Below are positions 20,905 to 33,378 of a DNA stretch of 64,000 nucleotides, one piece after another (position 1 is the first letter of the stretch; every line of letters begins with the position of its first letter). The position numbers were made by a program, and so were the translations under genes. The DNA is taken from the NCBI GenBank assembly GCA_950097015.1, contig CATNEN010000039.1, forward strand, positions 10,572,001 to 10,636,000. The letters run 5' to 3'. The notes beneath the pieces are model-generated. The model was given only the letters and a program-made list of their open reading frames with translations, was not told where the DNA came from and made no database searches. The DNA comes from Macrostomum hystrix. Lineage: Eukaryota > Platyhelminthes > Macrostomidae.

Positions 20905-23458
20905 AATAGAAGTGACTAGAATGACCCAAGGTAGGGAAAAGAGGTGCCTAGCCTGACCCAATGTAGGGAATAAAGGTGACTTGCCTGACCCAATGTAGGG
21001 AATAGAGGTGCCTAGCCTGACCCAGTGTAGGGAATAGAGGTGACTTGCCTGACCCAAGGTCGGGAATAGAGGTGCCTAGCCTGACCCAGTGTAGGGAATA
21101 GAGGTGCCTAGCCTGACCCAATGTCGGGAATAGAGGTGACTAACCTGACCCAATGTAGGGAATAGAGGTCAACTAGAATGACCCAATGTAGGGATTAGAG
21201 GTAGACTAGAATGACCCAATGTAGGGATTAGAGGTCGACTAGAATGACCCAATGTAGGGTCATAGAGGTGACTAACCTGACCCAAGGTCGGGAATAGAGG
21301 TGACTTGCCTGACCCAATGTCGGGAATAAAGGTGACTTGCCTGACCCAGTGTAGGGAATAGAGGTGACTTGCCTGACCCAGTGTAGGGAATAGAGGCGCC
21401 TAGCCTGACCCAATGTAGGGAATAGAGGTGACTTGCCTGACCCAATGTAGGGAATAGAGGTGACTTGCCTGACCCAATGTAGGGAAAAGAGGTGCCTAGC
21501 CTGACCCAATGTCGGGAATAGAGGTGACTAACCTGACCCAATGTAGGGAATAGAGGTCGACTAGAATGACCCAATGTAGGGATTAGAGGTGCCTAGCCTG
21601 ACCCAATGTCGGGAATAAAGCTGACTTGCCTGACCCAAGGTCGGGAATAAAGGTGACTTGCCTGACCCAAGGTCGGGAATAAAAGTGACTTGCCTGACCC
21701 AAGGTCGGGAATAAAGGTGACTTGCCTGACCCAAGGTCGGGAATAAAGGTGACTTGCCTGACCCAAGGTCGGGAATAAAGGTGACTTGCCTGACCCAAGT
21801 TCGGGAATAAAAGTGACTTGCCTGACCCAGTGTAGGGAATAGAGGTGACTTGCCTGACCCAAGGTCGGGAATAAAGGTGCCTAGCCTGACCCAGTGTAGG
21901 GAATGGAGGTGACTTGCCTGACCCAAGGTAGGGAATGGAGGTCAACTAGAATGACCCAATGTAGGGATTAGAGGTAGACTAGAATGACCCAATGTAGGGA
22001 TTAGAGGTCGACTAGAATGACCCAATGTAGGGAATAGAGGTGCCTAGCCTGACCCAGTGTAGGGAATAGAGGTGACTTGCCTGACCCAATGTAGGGAATA
22101 GAGGTGACTTGCCTGACCCAAGGTCGGGAATAAAGGTGACTTGCCTGACCCAAGGTCGGGAATAGAGGTGCCTAGCCTGACCCAATGTCGGGAATAGAGG
22201 TGACTAACCTGACCCAATGTAGGGAATAGAGGTCAACTAGAATGACCCAATGTAGGGATTAGAGGTAGACTAGAATGACCCAATGTAGGGATTAGAGGTC
22301 GACTAGAATGACCCAATGTAGGGTCATAGAGGTGACTAACCTGACCCAAGGTCGGGAATAGAGGTGACTTGCCTGACCCAATGTCGGGAATAAAGGTGAC
22401 TTGCCTGACCCAGTGTAGGGAATAGAGGTGACTTGCCTGACCCAGTGTAGGGAATAGAGGCGCCTAGCCTGACCCAATGTAGGGAATAGAGGTGACTTGC
22501 CTGACCCAATGTAGGGAATAGAGGTGACTTGCCTGACCCAATGTAGGGAAAAGAGGTGCCTAGCCTGACCCAATGTCGGGAATAGAGGTGACTAACCTGA
22601 CCCAATGTAGGGAATAGAGGTCGACTAGAATGACCCAATGTAGGGATTAGAGGTGCCTAGCCTGACCCAATGTCGGGAATAAAGCTGACTTGCCTGACCC
22701 AAGGTCGGGAATAAAGGTGACTTGCCTGACCCAAGGTCGGGAATAAAAGTGACTTGCCTGACCCAAGGTCGGGAATAAAGGTGACTTGCCTGACCCAAGG
22801 TCGGGAATAAAGGTGACTTGCCTGACCCAAGGTCGGGAATAAAGGTGACTTGCCTGACCCAAGTTCGGGAATAAAAGTGACTTGCCTGACCCAGTGTAGG
22901 GAATAGAGGTGACTTGCCTGACCCAAGGTCGGGAATAAAGGTGCCTAGCCTGACCCAGTGTAGGGAATAGAGGTGACTTGCCTGACCCAAGGTCGCGAAT
23001 AGAGGTGACTTGCCTGGTAGGGAATGGAGGTGACTTGCCTGACCCAAGGTAGGGAATGGAGGTGACTTGCCTGACCCAAGTTCGGGAATAAAAGTGACTT
23101 GCCTGACCCAGTGTAGGGAATAGAGGTGACTTGCCTGACCCAAGGTCGCGAATAGAGGTGACTTGCCTGACCCAAGGTAGGGAATGGAGGTGACTTGCCT
23201 GACCCAAGGTAGGGAATGGAGGTGACTTGCCTGACCCAAGGTAGGGAATGGAGGTGACTTGCCTGACCCAAGGTCGGGAATGGAGGTGACTTGCCTGACC
23301 CAAGGTAGGGAATGGAGGTGACTTGCCTGACCCAAGGTCGGGAATGGAGGTGACTTGCCTGACCCAAGGTCGGGAATGGAGGTGACTTGCCTGACCCAAG
23401 GTAGGGAATAGAGGTGACTTGCCTGACCCAAGGTAGGGAATGGAGGTGACTAGCCTAA
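20905..23458. repeat. 32-bp satellite upstream of RPL35, with a 1,064-bp internal duplication
   Basis: About 80 units of roughly 32 bp based on tgacccaatgtagggaatag plus aggtgacttgcc. The block around 21170-21870 recurs at 22234-22935 with an offset of exactly 1,064 bp and almost no change. The right end is a run of the aaggtagggaatggaggtga subtype. Long minus-strand frames through it are repeat artefacts. Confidence 0.95.
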
Positions 23459-24814
23459 CAAAATAGCACAAAAGAATGAGCATGTCAAAAAAGGGTTAGT
23501 CAATATCCGGTGTAATGCAATACATATATGCTCGTATACTAGTTTTTTTGTAAAAATGCTGCAAAAATGCATTAAAGTAAAGTAGTAACGGAAGTTGACG
23601 GCACGTTAGTGACTAGTTTAACGCATGGATAAATTATCCATCTAAGAAATTAGATTGTCTTGCAGTTAAATTTCTGCCATGGTATTTTTTGCACTAGTGA
23701 AAATGCTAAATGAGTGAAATATAAGAAAAAATGTTGAAAAGGCAAATAAAGTACATCAACTTTCTAACCTAGACAAAACAAAAAATAACAACCCTAGCTT
23801 TTCATTTTAGCCATAGACAAGTACCGTTTATTGAAACTGTGCGAAACCTATACAGTTATTCAATTGCAGGCAAATCAAATTGCCAAACTATTAGACTAGA
23901 AGCACAAACACTGGAAAAATTCGAAAAGAAATAAAAAAAGAAAATATGGAACAGAAAAAGCGGAAAAGCTGATAAAATCGACCACACTATATAAAGTTAT
24001 TGGGTAAGTTACTTTACGGAAATCTTTCATCCGAAACCAGCCTTTCCTGTGTGTGTGTGTGTGTGTGTTCCGTAGCGTTTAATTGCTGACTGGGCAGCTC
24101 TGCCTATGCGACAGAGCTATGACTAATCAGTAAGGCATGGATAGTAATATTACATTATTGCAAAACATAGGATGCCGAGACAGACCTTCCCCAATTCGCT
24201 GGCGTAGAAGAAGGGATTGCAATCCCTTCGACTAGGGGAAGAAATATTGGGGATGAATTCTGCCTGCGACAACAACCTCAACGAATCCATTGCCCATAAA
24301 AAGAAGGCCCGGCCCTCAAAACAGTTGTGATTCTCCCTAAAATCCCAACTTATCTTAACGATACAAACTGCAAGCCTTCGTAAGGAGTGCAACGATTGCA
24401 CACAAAAGGTAAGCCAACTGACTATTTGATTGTCAGCCTTAGAGATGAACAATCAAGGTTGCCATTGGACCACATTTCTTTGCATACGCATGGAGCCAAT
24501 ATCAGAAGCAGCTATTGTTGGTGACAGAAATGCCAGGCCAGCAGTAGCTATTTTTGAAATACAAACTGACCATGGAATGTAAAGAAGTGTGTTCTTTGAG
24601 CAATTGTGAACAACAAAGCCTGCAACCAAAGCTCATCAACTTATTGTTGTCATTTTGATTCTTAAAAACGAAAAAAGCAACATTTTGTTATATGATATTG
24701 AATGTTGAAGGTTATGAAAACCGACACGGACACAAAATATAAGTGGATAAACTATGAAATTAGCTAATTGCTAACCATAAACAGATAAAAAGTATGTAAA
24801 ACAGGCACACAAGG
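23459..24814. other. AT-rich spacer, no gene seen
   Basis: Unique AT-rich sequence with a (tg)n microsatellite at about 24048-24068. No coding pattern was found on either strand. Confidence 0.5.
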
Positions 24815-25650
24815 ATAGAGGCTTAAACAGACGCACAATGATAGAGGCTTAAACAGACGCACAAGGATAGAGGCTTAAACAGACGCACAAGGATAGAGGC
24901 TTAAACAGACGCACAAGGATAGAGGCTTAAACAGACACACAAGGATAGAGGCTTAAACAGACACACAAGGATAGAGGCTTAAACAGACGCACAAGGATAG
25001 AGGCTTAAACAGACGCACAAGGATAGAGGCTTAAACAGACACACAAGGATAGAGGCTTAAACAGACACACAAGGATAGAGGCTTAAACAGACACACAAGG
25101 ATAGAGGCTTAAACAGACACACAAGGATAGAGGCTTAAACAGACACACAAGGATAGAGGCTTAAACAGACACAAGGATAGAGGCTTAAACAGACACACAA
25201 GGATAAAGGCTTAAACAGACACAAGGATAGAGGCTTAAACAGACACAAGGATAGAGGCTTAAACAGACACACAAGGATAATGGCTTAAACAGACACACAA
25301 GGATAGAGGCTTAAACAGACACACAAGGATAGAGGCTTAAACAGACACACAAGGATAATGGCTTAAACAGACACACAAGGATAGAGGCTTAAACAGACAC
25401 ACAAGGATAGAGGCTTAAACAGACACAAAAGGATAGAGGCTTAAACAGACACACAAAGATAGAGGCCCAAACAGACACAAGGATAGAGGCTTAAACAGAC
25501 ACACAAAGATAGAGGCCCAAACAGACACACAGGTTAGAGGCCCAAACAGACACACAAGGATAGAGGCTTAAACAGACACACAAAGATAGAGGCCCAAACA
25601 GACGCACAAGGATAGAGGCTTAAACAGACACAAGGACAAAGGCTTAAAAA
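24815..25650. repeat. 26-bp satellite
   Basis: About 32 units of acacaaggatagaggcttaa plus acagac. Subtypes differ at gcacaa/acacaa and at ttaaac/cccaaac. Confidence 0.95.
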
Positions 25651-27053
25651 TTGCAGATTGATAAGAACAGATGCTTCAACAGTGATACAAAGAGACTTAA
25701 AAAAGGACACACAGATTCACAAGGCTAAGGCAAACAAGGGAGGTTACATGATGAAGATAACCAGACGGATTCTGCACGAGTGCGAGGATAAATCAGCACT
25801 GATAAAAAACTAGAAAGAAGGCGCAGTCACACAGGCAATCAATAATTTCGAAAGCTGAATCAGCGTTAGTCGTAAGAGAGGATTGGGAAAAAATGAAACA
25901 AAGAAACCGCATATACAAAATATACGATTGCGCAATTCTCTGCATCTAATCGACAATGTCATATATCATATACAACGAAGCAGGCACACATAGGCAGCAA
26001 TACACAAACAAAGTCCAGGGCATGGATCGGTGATGGAAAGCAGAAAACGCATTGTGTTACATCATCTAAGCGAACCACAAACCGCACTACATAGACCATC
26101 CCACTACAGGGCGTGGGAAGATAAAACTGAATCCTTAACACCGAGGCCTGCATAATAAATTGCTGAATCACTCTTACCAGAACACTCGAGCCATCAAGCG
26201 GGACAGTAGCTAAAGCAGCTGACACAGGCCACACAGACACACAAAGGGAAAGTAGCGATGCAACTTTAACATTATGGTACAAACTGTAGGAAAGGTTAAC
26301 GACAGTTGCTGCCATATCTTTGCCCTGTCAAAAGACGCATTCGAGATTCCTTCAAGACATGGTCCTTGCGATTTTGCATTCACAGCGAAATGCCTGTCAC
26401 GATAGCTGCATAGCAACTGACTGGGTTGCACAAAATAGCCACATTTACATAGGTTACTAAATCTAATGTATTGAAATAAAACCTTAACAGAAGAGAAGGC
26501 AAGGCAGTGCAGAACTGCCTCCCATCTGGCTGCGAGCCAGTATCACAGCCTCCGCAAGTATTATAAATATTTTAATGAATATTAATACGGCACGATTAAT
26601 TTACACTAAAATGTGAACTCTATCAGACATATCTATATTTAAATGCGTAGATCAATTGTAGAAATTGAATATAGAATCTAACAGGATGTGAACAATCGTA
26701 ACAGAATGTGTCAAAAAATATACAAAGTATCCCATAACAATGACTAGCCAAATGAAATTATTTATCTTAACTTTGTTTAACGATGATTCAGAACTGTGAC
26801 TAAAATATACAGGCTGTAGGCTAAGAAAGAGATTAAGCGGATATTATAAACAAACAGCTTAGCTCTGACTAGTCAGACCTGTGGCACCGACACCGGAAAT
26901 GATTACCCATCAAGATAACAATAATTATTAATGGTCTCAGTTTTCTTTAACTAAAGATTCTAATAAAAGATTTTGTTAAGATTAGCCAGATAAGCAGCAA
27001 TTGAAATAAGTTTGACACCGGAACACATCCGGCACACAAAGTCGCTTAAAGAC
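25651..27053. other. AT-rich spacer, no gene seen
   Basis: Unique AT-rich sequence. The open frames present are short, with no domain and no consistent splice pattern. Confidence 0.45.
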
Positions 27054-27150
27054 TATAAATATAAGACGGTTGTCGCTTCACAGCGAGGACGAAATCGAAG
27101 TGACAGAGAGACCTCAGCAGGACAATGGATTAAGATTAAAACCTATCGGT
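27054..27150 (+). promoter_or_regulatory. Possible promoter with a 5' non-coding exon
   Basis: A TATA-like tataaatataag at 27054-27065 is followed by 80 bp of GC-richer DNA. A perfect donor, tcg followed by gtaagt, lies at 27149. The only ATG between them is followed at once by a stop. This could be a leader exon that splices far downstream, perhaps to ZFYVE21, or a non-coding transcript. No transcript evidence is available. Confidence 0.25.
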
Positions 27151-27359
27151 AAGTAACTTTTAACATTCCATTCTGTTAAGCTGATTCAAGGGCTGGTCCA
27201 AAACTGCCTCACGCTTTGGCAGAAAAAAAGCAATTTTGGTCCCCTTTAACCAGCTGGTCAGAGCGGAAGATTCAGCACTGATTTTACTATTTTCCTACTG
27301 TTAGTAGGCTGTTAGAAACATAGATTTCTCTGTAAGAATAGCGCCTATAAACTTTATTG

Positions 27360-28345
27360 ACTTCTGCAGTACTGACCCAACAACTGACTAAAGGGATAGT
27401 TCTGCAGTACTGACCCAACAACTGACTAAAGGGATATTTCTGCAGTACTGACCCACCAACTGACTAAAGGGATAGTTCTGCAGTACTGACCCAACAACTG
27501 ACTAAAGGGATAGTTCTGCAGTACTGACCCACCAACTGACTAAAGGGATATTTCTGCAGTACTGACCCAACAACTGACTAAATGGATAGTTCTGCAGTAC
27601 TGACCCACCAACTGACTAAAGGGATAGTTCTGCAGTACTGACCCAACAACTGACTAAAGGGATGGTTCTGCAGTACTGACCCAACAACTGACTAAAGGGA
27701 TATTTCTGCAGTACTGACCCAACAACTGACTAAAGGGATATTTCTGCAGTACTGACCCACCAACTGACAAAAGGGATAGTTCTGCAGTAATGACCCAACA
27801 ACTGACTAAAGGGATAGTTCTGCAGTACTGACCCACCAACTGACTAAAGGGATAGTTCTGCAGTAATGACCCAACAACTGACTAAAGGGATATTTCTGCA
27901 GTACTGACCCACCAACTGACTAAAGGGATATTTCTGCAGTACTGACCCACCAACTGACTAAAGGGATAGTTCTGCAGTACTGACCCAACAACTGACTAAA
28001 GGGATATTTCTGCAGTACTGACCCACCAACTGACTAAAGGGATAGTTCTGCAGTACTGACCCAACAACTGACTAAAGGGATATTTCTGCAGTACTGACCC
28101 AACAACTGACTAAAGGGATAGTTCTGCAGTACTGACCCAACAACTGACTAAAGGGATAGTTCTGCATTACTGACCCAACAACTGACTAAAGGGATAGTTC
28201 TGCATTACTGACCCAACAACTGACTAAAGGGATAGTTCTGCAGTACTGACCCAACAACTGACTAAAGGGATAGTTCTGCAGTACTGACCCAACAACTGAC
28301 TAAAGGGATAGTTCTGCAGTACTGACCAACTGACTAAAGGGATAG
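27360..28345. repeat. 38-bp satellite
   Basis: About 26 units of ttctgcagtactgacccaac plus aactgactaaagggatag. Variants differ at caaca/cacca and gatag/gatat. Confidence 0.95.
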
Positions 28346-30097
28346 TTCGGATGCAATGACCCACCAACCCACCAAATGACTCAGAGTTCTGCAGAGTTCT
28401 GGAAAAAACGAAACAATCTTACAAAACTTGTTAAAATTGTCCGTTTTGCATTGTACAGACTGTAGATAGCACAGACTTTGGGTTTAAATCTGTCAGACTT
28501 AGTTGTAATCTTTGAGGCTGAAAAAGCAAAATTAGTCAAAATAATAATAAAGTGATGTAAAGCATGTAAAAAGGGTCTTCTCCTATATATTATCTTGCAA
28601 CCAATTCACTTTGATAATGTCATATATAGTTCAGCATTAACTAAACGAGCAATTTAATATATCATTGGGTAGAGTTGCTCACCTGATAAAGAGTAGATAA
28701 ATGAGTGATAATTAAAATAAATTAGATAGGTATTCATTTATTAGTTGCCTATAAATTCTGTCCAATTATAAGACATTTGCAGGGTTAAAATAGTTAATTT
28801 AACAAACAAATGGTTTGATTTAAAGTATATACCTTATAAGTATGTCCTTAAGGTATAACACAATGAATCAAATGAAATCAAACAGTGGCTTTGATAGTCC
28901 ACAACAACATTAAGTATAAAAAAATGGATCAGTGTTATATGAAGATGATAGGCAAGATACTGTACATTAATTTCATTTTAGTCTGGTTATATAATAGCTA
29001 ATATTACTAAAAAATCGATTTTCTCCAAGACTAATTTTCTTGTAGATGTGAAAATCTAAGTTTAAAGACACAGAAAAGATATAAGCCTAAATTATTTGAG
29101 TATATGAAGTGTAGAGTTAAAAGAAAAACAATGGACAAAAAACACAATTATTTGCATTTTTTATTTTATGTATACTTAAAGTACAGTCACTTTTGTGACA
29201 TTAAAAGTATTGGTTGATCTGCTGGTAAATTCAAAATGTATTGGAAATTTTTGTACTCTTGTCTGTTTGCATTCAATTCTTTAATGCCTGTTTCTCACAT
29301 TGATCTAATCTGATGACCTTTGTGCCACCTTCTGATAGGTCCACCACTCTTTCTGTTACCCCAAAAGTGCACTCTACTGTTATTGCATTGCCAATCCCCT
29401 AACATCAGTCTAGGTCAGCACTAAAATTCAAACATATATTCAATGGCCTTTTGCCCATTCATGTCTTATGGTTTCTCTTTATCTGAGCTACCTGAAAACC
29501 AGAAAAAATTTTATTACCTCTTCTTTTTCTTGACAAATATGAGTAAAATTGGCATCAATACAAAAGATTGGACATAAAAATAAGACCTAAATACACTTAG
29601 TCTTATAATGAAAGTCCTAATAAGTCTTTAACCTTAAAAAGACAAAAATTTCTTTTTTAACACTTCAGACCAACAGCTCTGGGAAAATGGTTTAATATTA
29701 GGTCTTAGCTTCATTTATACCCCTAGAATTTTAATTGGTATGCTTTGGTGTGTAAAAATTCACAAATACTACCTGTAAATGATATCATTATCTATGTAAG
29801 TAAACAGGAATACTATTTATGGATACAAAAATGTTGAAGTATACCTAGGTAACTTTACTAGCACCAGTTCTATGGATCCTAAAAACAAACTAATAAACAA
29901 AACATGGCTATTTAAGTGTAGCTCAATAATTGTGTTTATTTAGTGTCAAGTATAAGTCATCTCTCAAACTAGGATTGACATTTAGATGCTATATAATGTC
30001 ATTCTGGTGGCATACTTTGAATTTGATAACAATTGGTCAGCTCCATTTTTTTATTTGGCCAAAAAGACCCCCAGTAGACCAGACCACAAGTCTCCTT
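28346..30097. other. AT-rich spacer, no gene seen
   Basis: Unique AT-rich DNA with no coding pattern, no recognisable RNA gene and no tandem array. Confidence 0.5.
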
Positions 30098-30105
30098 GAT
30101 AGGAG

Positions 30106-30377
30106 CATACATGCGCAACACCCGGCCGAACCGGCCGGGTGAAACGAGGGCCAAGCAAGGTAAGTCGCAAAAACCAATTGACCAAGCGCAAAAAAATCAA
30201 AGGGGGGACCAAGGGACAAAAAAGGAAGGCGTGAAGAAAAGGAAAAAGGGGAGAGAAAAAGAGAGCAAATGAGAGCAAACTAAGTCGTAAATAGAGCAAT
30301 GAAATGAACTAAGTCGCAAATGAGAGCAAAAACTAAGTCGCACGGCCGGCTAAGATTTGGGAGGTTGCGCATGTATG
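30106..30377. mobile_element. 272-bp MITE with 14-bp inverted ends and 8-bp target duplication
   Basis: The ends are catacatgcgcaac at 30106-30119 and its reverse complement at 30364-30377. The flanks gataggag (30098-30105) and gataggaa (30378-30385) match at 7 of 8 bases, as expected for an old hAT-type insertion. Just inside the left end is a strong GC palindrome (cccggccgaaccggccggg). The interior is purine-rich with repeated actaagtcg motifs and no coding capacity. A second copy lies at 32344-32635. Confidence 0.78.
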
Positions 30378-30722
30378 GATAGGAACATACTTCTAACTAG
30401 CTAATTGATAAATCAAAACTGGCACCTGTATACATGTAAAAAGGAACCAAATCAACATTAGATGTTTTAGGAATAAAACAATTGATATTGGCAATAATGA
30501 CTACTTAATTAACTTGAACGAACGAAATTTTAGTAACAACTGATGTGGCAATGACTAATGATAAGCTATGACATTAACTTAAGGTAAAAATTGCAATCCA
30601 GTACTACACTATTTCACTAATAATATCCAAATAATTAATAATTAATTAATAATTGATTACACCTGCCCCAATTGGGTCAGATGTGCAGCCGACAGCACAG
30701 CCGCAGCTAATGCGCGGCGCAT
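30378..30722. other. AT-rich spacer between the MITE and the SINE
   Basis: No gene or repeat structure seen apart from the MITE flank. Confidence 0.4.
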
Positions 30723-30905
30723 CTGAAGGCTGCGTACAGCTGTTCAGTCCACACGGACTGGGGGGACGCCACACCCACCTTCAATTATCCCAGCTGATGC
30801 TGGTACCCATTTAACAGCTGGGTGAACTGAAGCAATGCAGAGTTAAGTGTCTTGCTAAAGGACACAAATTGTTCCAGTGGAGTCGGGAATCGAACCCCTG
30901 AAGTA
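30723..30905 (-). mobile_element. tRNA-derived SINE, copy 1
   Basis: On the minus strand it begins with a tRNA-like B-box (ggttcgattcc), followed by a conserved body with gtcctttagcaagacactta and cagctgttaaatgggtacca. A body of this type recurs in SINEs of many animals. A related copy lies at 45875-46072. Confidence 0.72.
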
Positions 30906-31780
30906 AGTCTTCAAATATCCAAAAGTAAGTCTAGAACTTAACAGAAGCAAATAAATGACTGCTTTTTACTGCAATTGCCTAAATATAGTATCTATTTTTA
31001 TCAAACTTATATTTCATTTTATAGGGACTCTAGTGAGTGAAAAAAATGGAAAAAAAGAAAAAAGATAAAAAACAATGCTATGTTCTAATGAAAAAAAAAA
31101 CAAATTTTTTGTTAAGAAAATAAAGCTTACTATCAATAAAAAAATATATAATTTACTTTACAACAAGTGTTTATAGCTACAATTAGAGCAAAAACAAAAA
31201 AGTTATACAGTGCCAAAATTTGTTTTTAAGTATTCACTGTGTGATCAAAATTTAGACAAAAACTACCTTACATAGAACTTAAAAATTTTACAAATGCATT
31301 GATACTGAAATAAACAAATTAAAAATTAAGAAAGAGGATATAAAAATCTATATTAACAATTCTTTTTTAGTAAAATACAGTTTTTTTCCTTTGCATGTTT
31401 TTTGGTTGAAATTTTAATTTATTTTTTCAATCATTGTTTATAGTGTTTTCCAAATGTATCCCATTAAAATTTTATGTAGAATATGATATACTCAAACCTT
31501 TTTATTTTCCTTTAGCAAAATCTCTCAGAAACATGTTTCTCTAATGTACCCCTTTACACATTTCAGATGGCTTTTGCAATTGACTGTAAATAGTAAATTG
31601 ATGTCAATGCAACATCTATTTGTTAAGCTATGGAATAGGTATGGCTTTGCCACTTCTATAAAGCCAAAAGAGTTTTATATTGTAAAAAAATAAACACGTA
31701 TTTTTAGCATAGTGATCCTATTTGATGTAAAATCGAAATTTAATAGTTTAATACTGAGTGCTAATAGAAGATATTCACAA
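30906..31780. other. AT-rich spacer, no gene seen
   Basis: Very AT-rich sequence without coding or repeat structure. Confidence 0.5.
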
Positions 31781-32243
31781 GGGGTGTTGCAAAAGTTACC
31801 GGACTAATGCTAATTCTGGTGACAATTTGTGTTTGATTTGGCTGAAAATTGATGTCTGTGGTATTCAGCCATAGAAAAGACTTTTCCTAAAATTTTATCC
31901 AGCTTAGTCAACCACAGCATACATGAGGGCCGAAATAGGTTGCAACCCTTGGAAGCTGTTGACACAATTTTTCACAAACCAAAAGTGAATGAAATTGAGT
32001 CAACCAAAGAATCCATCGGTGTTTGGGTCTAAGAAAGCCAGCTTCCAACTGCTCAACCACCCTGGATACATTCCCAATCTTGCCATTGCCAATTTCCACC
32101 TCTTTGGCCCAATGAAGATGCCAATGTGGGGCAAGATCTTCACAATGCTTGAGGAGGTCATTGAAGCAGCCAACAAGTCTCTACATCAGTTTGATGCCAG
32201 ATTCTGGGAGTCTGGCTTCAACAAGCTGATTGAGCGTTACTGA
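31781..32243 (+). pseudogene. Decayed mariner-type transposase fragment
   Basis: The right part (32050-32243) encodes a C-terminal mariner segment: a HPGYIPNLAIANFHLF stretch, then a WGKIF-like block and an FWESGFNKLIERY ending. The third catalytic Asp, expected at the position before (F/Y)HLF, is Asn here, so it could not catalyse. The left edge (ggggtgttgcaaaagttacc) resembles a mariner terminal repeat. The first two thirds of the gene are missing or unreadable. Confidence 0.7.
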
Positions 32244-32343
32244 AAATGCATCTCCATAAATGGCAAATACATGGAGCAAGCCAGGAATCAACCTGTGGAC
32301 GCATCCTATGATAGAAGCGACAGTGATAGTGATTGGTAGCTGT

Positions 32344-32635
32344 CATAGATGTGCAACACCTGGCCGAACTGGCCAGGTGAAACGAGTGCCAAGCAAGGTA
32401 AGTCGCAAAAACCAATCAACCAAGCGAAAAAAATCAAAGGGGGGACCAAGGGAGAAACAAGGAAGGTGTGAAGAAAAGGAAAAAGGGGAGAGAAAGAGAG
32501 AGCAAATGAGAGCAAACTAAGTCGTAAATAGAGCAATGAAATGAACTAAATCGCAAATGAGAGCAAACTAAGTTGTAAATAGAGCAAAAACTAAGTCACA
32601 CGGCTGGCTAAGATTTGGGAGGTTGCATATATATG
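32344..32635. mobile_element. MITE copy 2
   Basis: Same family as 30106-30377, sharing the aaggtaagtcgcaaaaacca segment, the aaaggggggaccaaggga segment and the actaagtc motifs. The ends have diverged (catagatgtgcaac and gttgcatatatatg), and no clean 8-bp flank duplication remains. Confidence 0.72.
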
Positions 32636-33378
32636 GTAGGCCCTAGCTGTAACTCAGAAATCATATTTCATGACTATAATAATCTAGTGTACAATCTACT
32701 CATTGTCTTAAGAATGGAAATTCAGAGACTAGTTGTTTAATAACTTGTGGTCACTACCATGATGTTGATGTGTGCATACTTTGACACATCACTTAGATTG
32801 ATTGACAGAAGGTGCAAGCCTTTCATTTTGTCTGAAAAACTTAATAACCAGCATAACCAACTAGAATCTCCAGCTAACCAATCAAGCTATAAGAAGCTCC
32901 TTAGATTTCAGATTTACTAGGCGTTGGACTAGGAGTAGGACAAGGTGGCTAGGCAGGCCTAATGTTTAAAGAAGTCCATCTATTCATATTGGCATCAATG
33001 TGAAAATATCATGTAAAGATATTATTTTTATAGGGCCTAGGCTAAATAACAAATGTATTTTTGCTTTGATTTTTGGCTTTTAGCTAACTAGCTAGCTATT
33101 TTAAAATGATTTAAAATTTAAATTTTTAACACAATTGTCAATAGAGACTATGCCTAGGTAGGGCCTAATTAAAAATAGATTTCAAACTGCAAGGACCATT
33201 ACATAAAGTTACCAGGCCCCTTTCAGAGATATATAAATGCTTACACTAATAGGCCTAACTCATGAAATTATACTATTAGAAGAATCCTATTCCCGAAATT
33301 TGTCAATGGACTGTATGTAAAAAGCCAAATGACATGATCTAGCTAGTCTACAATATGGGCGGCTAGGCTAGCTTAGTC
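32636..33378. other. Upstream of ZFYVE21, no gene seen
   Basis: AT-rich sequence that presumably includes ZFYVE21 control DNA. The motif caatatgggcggct lies about 20 bp before the proposed start codon. Confidence 0.4.

Noticed and set aside
22625-23483. Minus-strand frames of up to 278 codons (MGQASHLYSLPWVRQVTS type)
   Set aside because: They come from the 32-bp satellite, lie in two frames at once and have no unique sequence.
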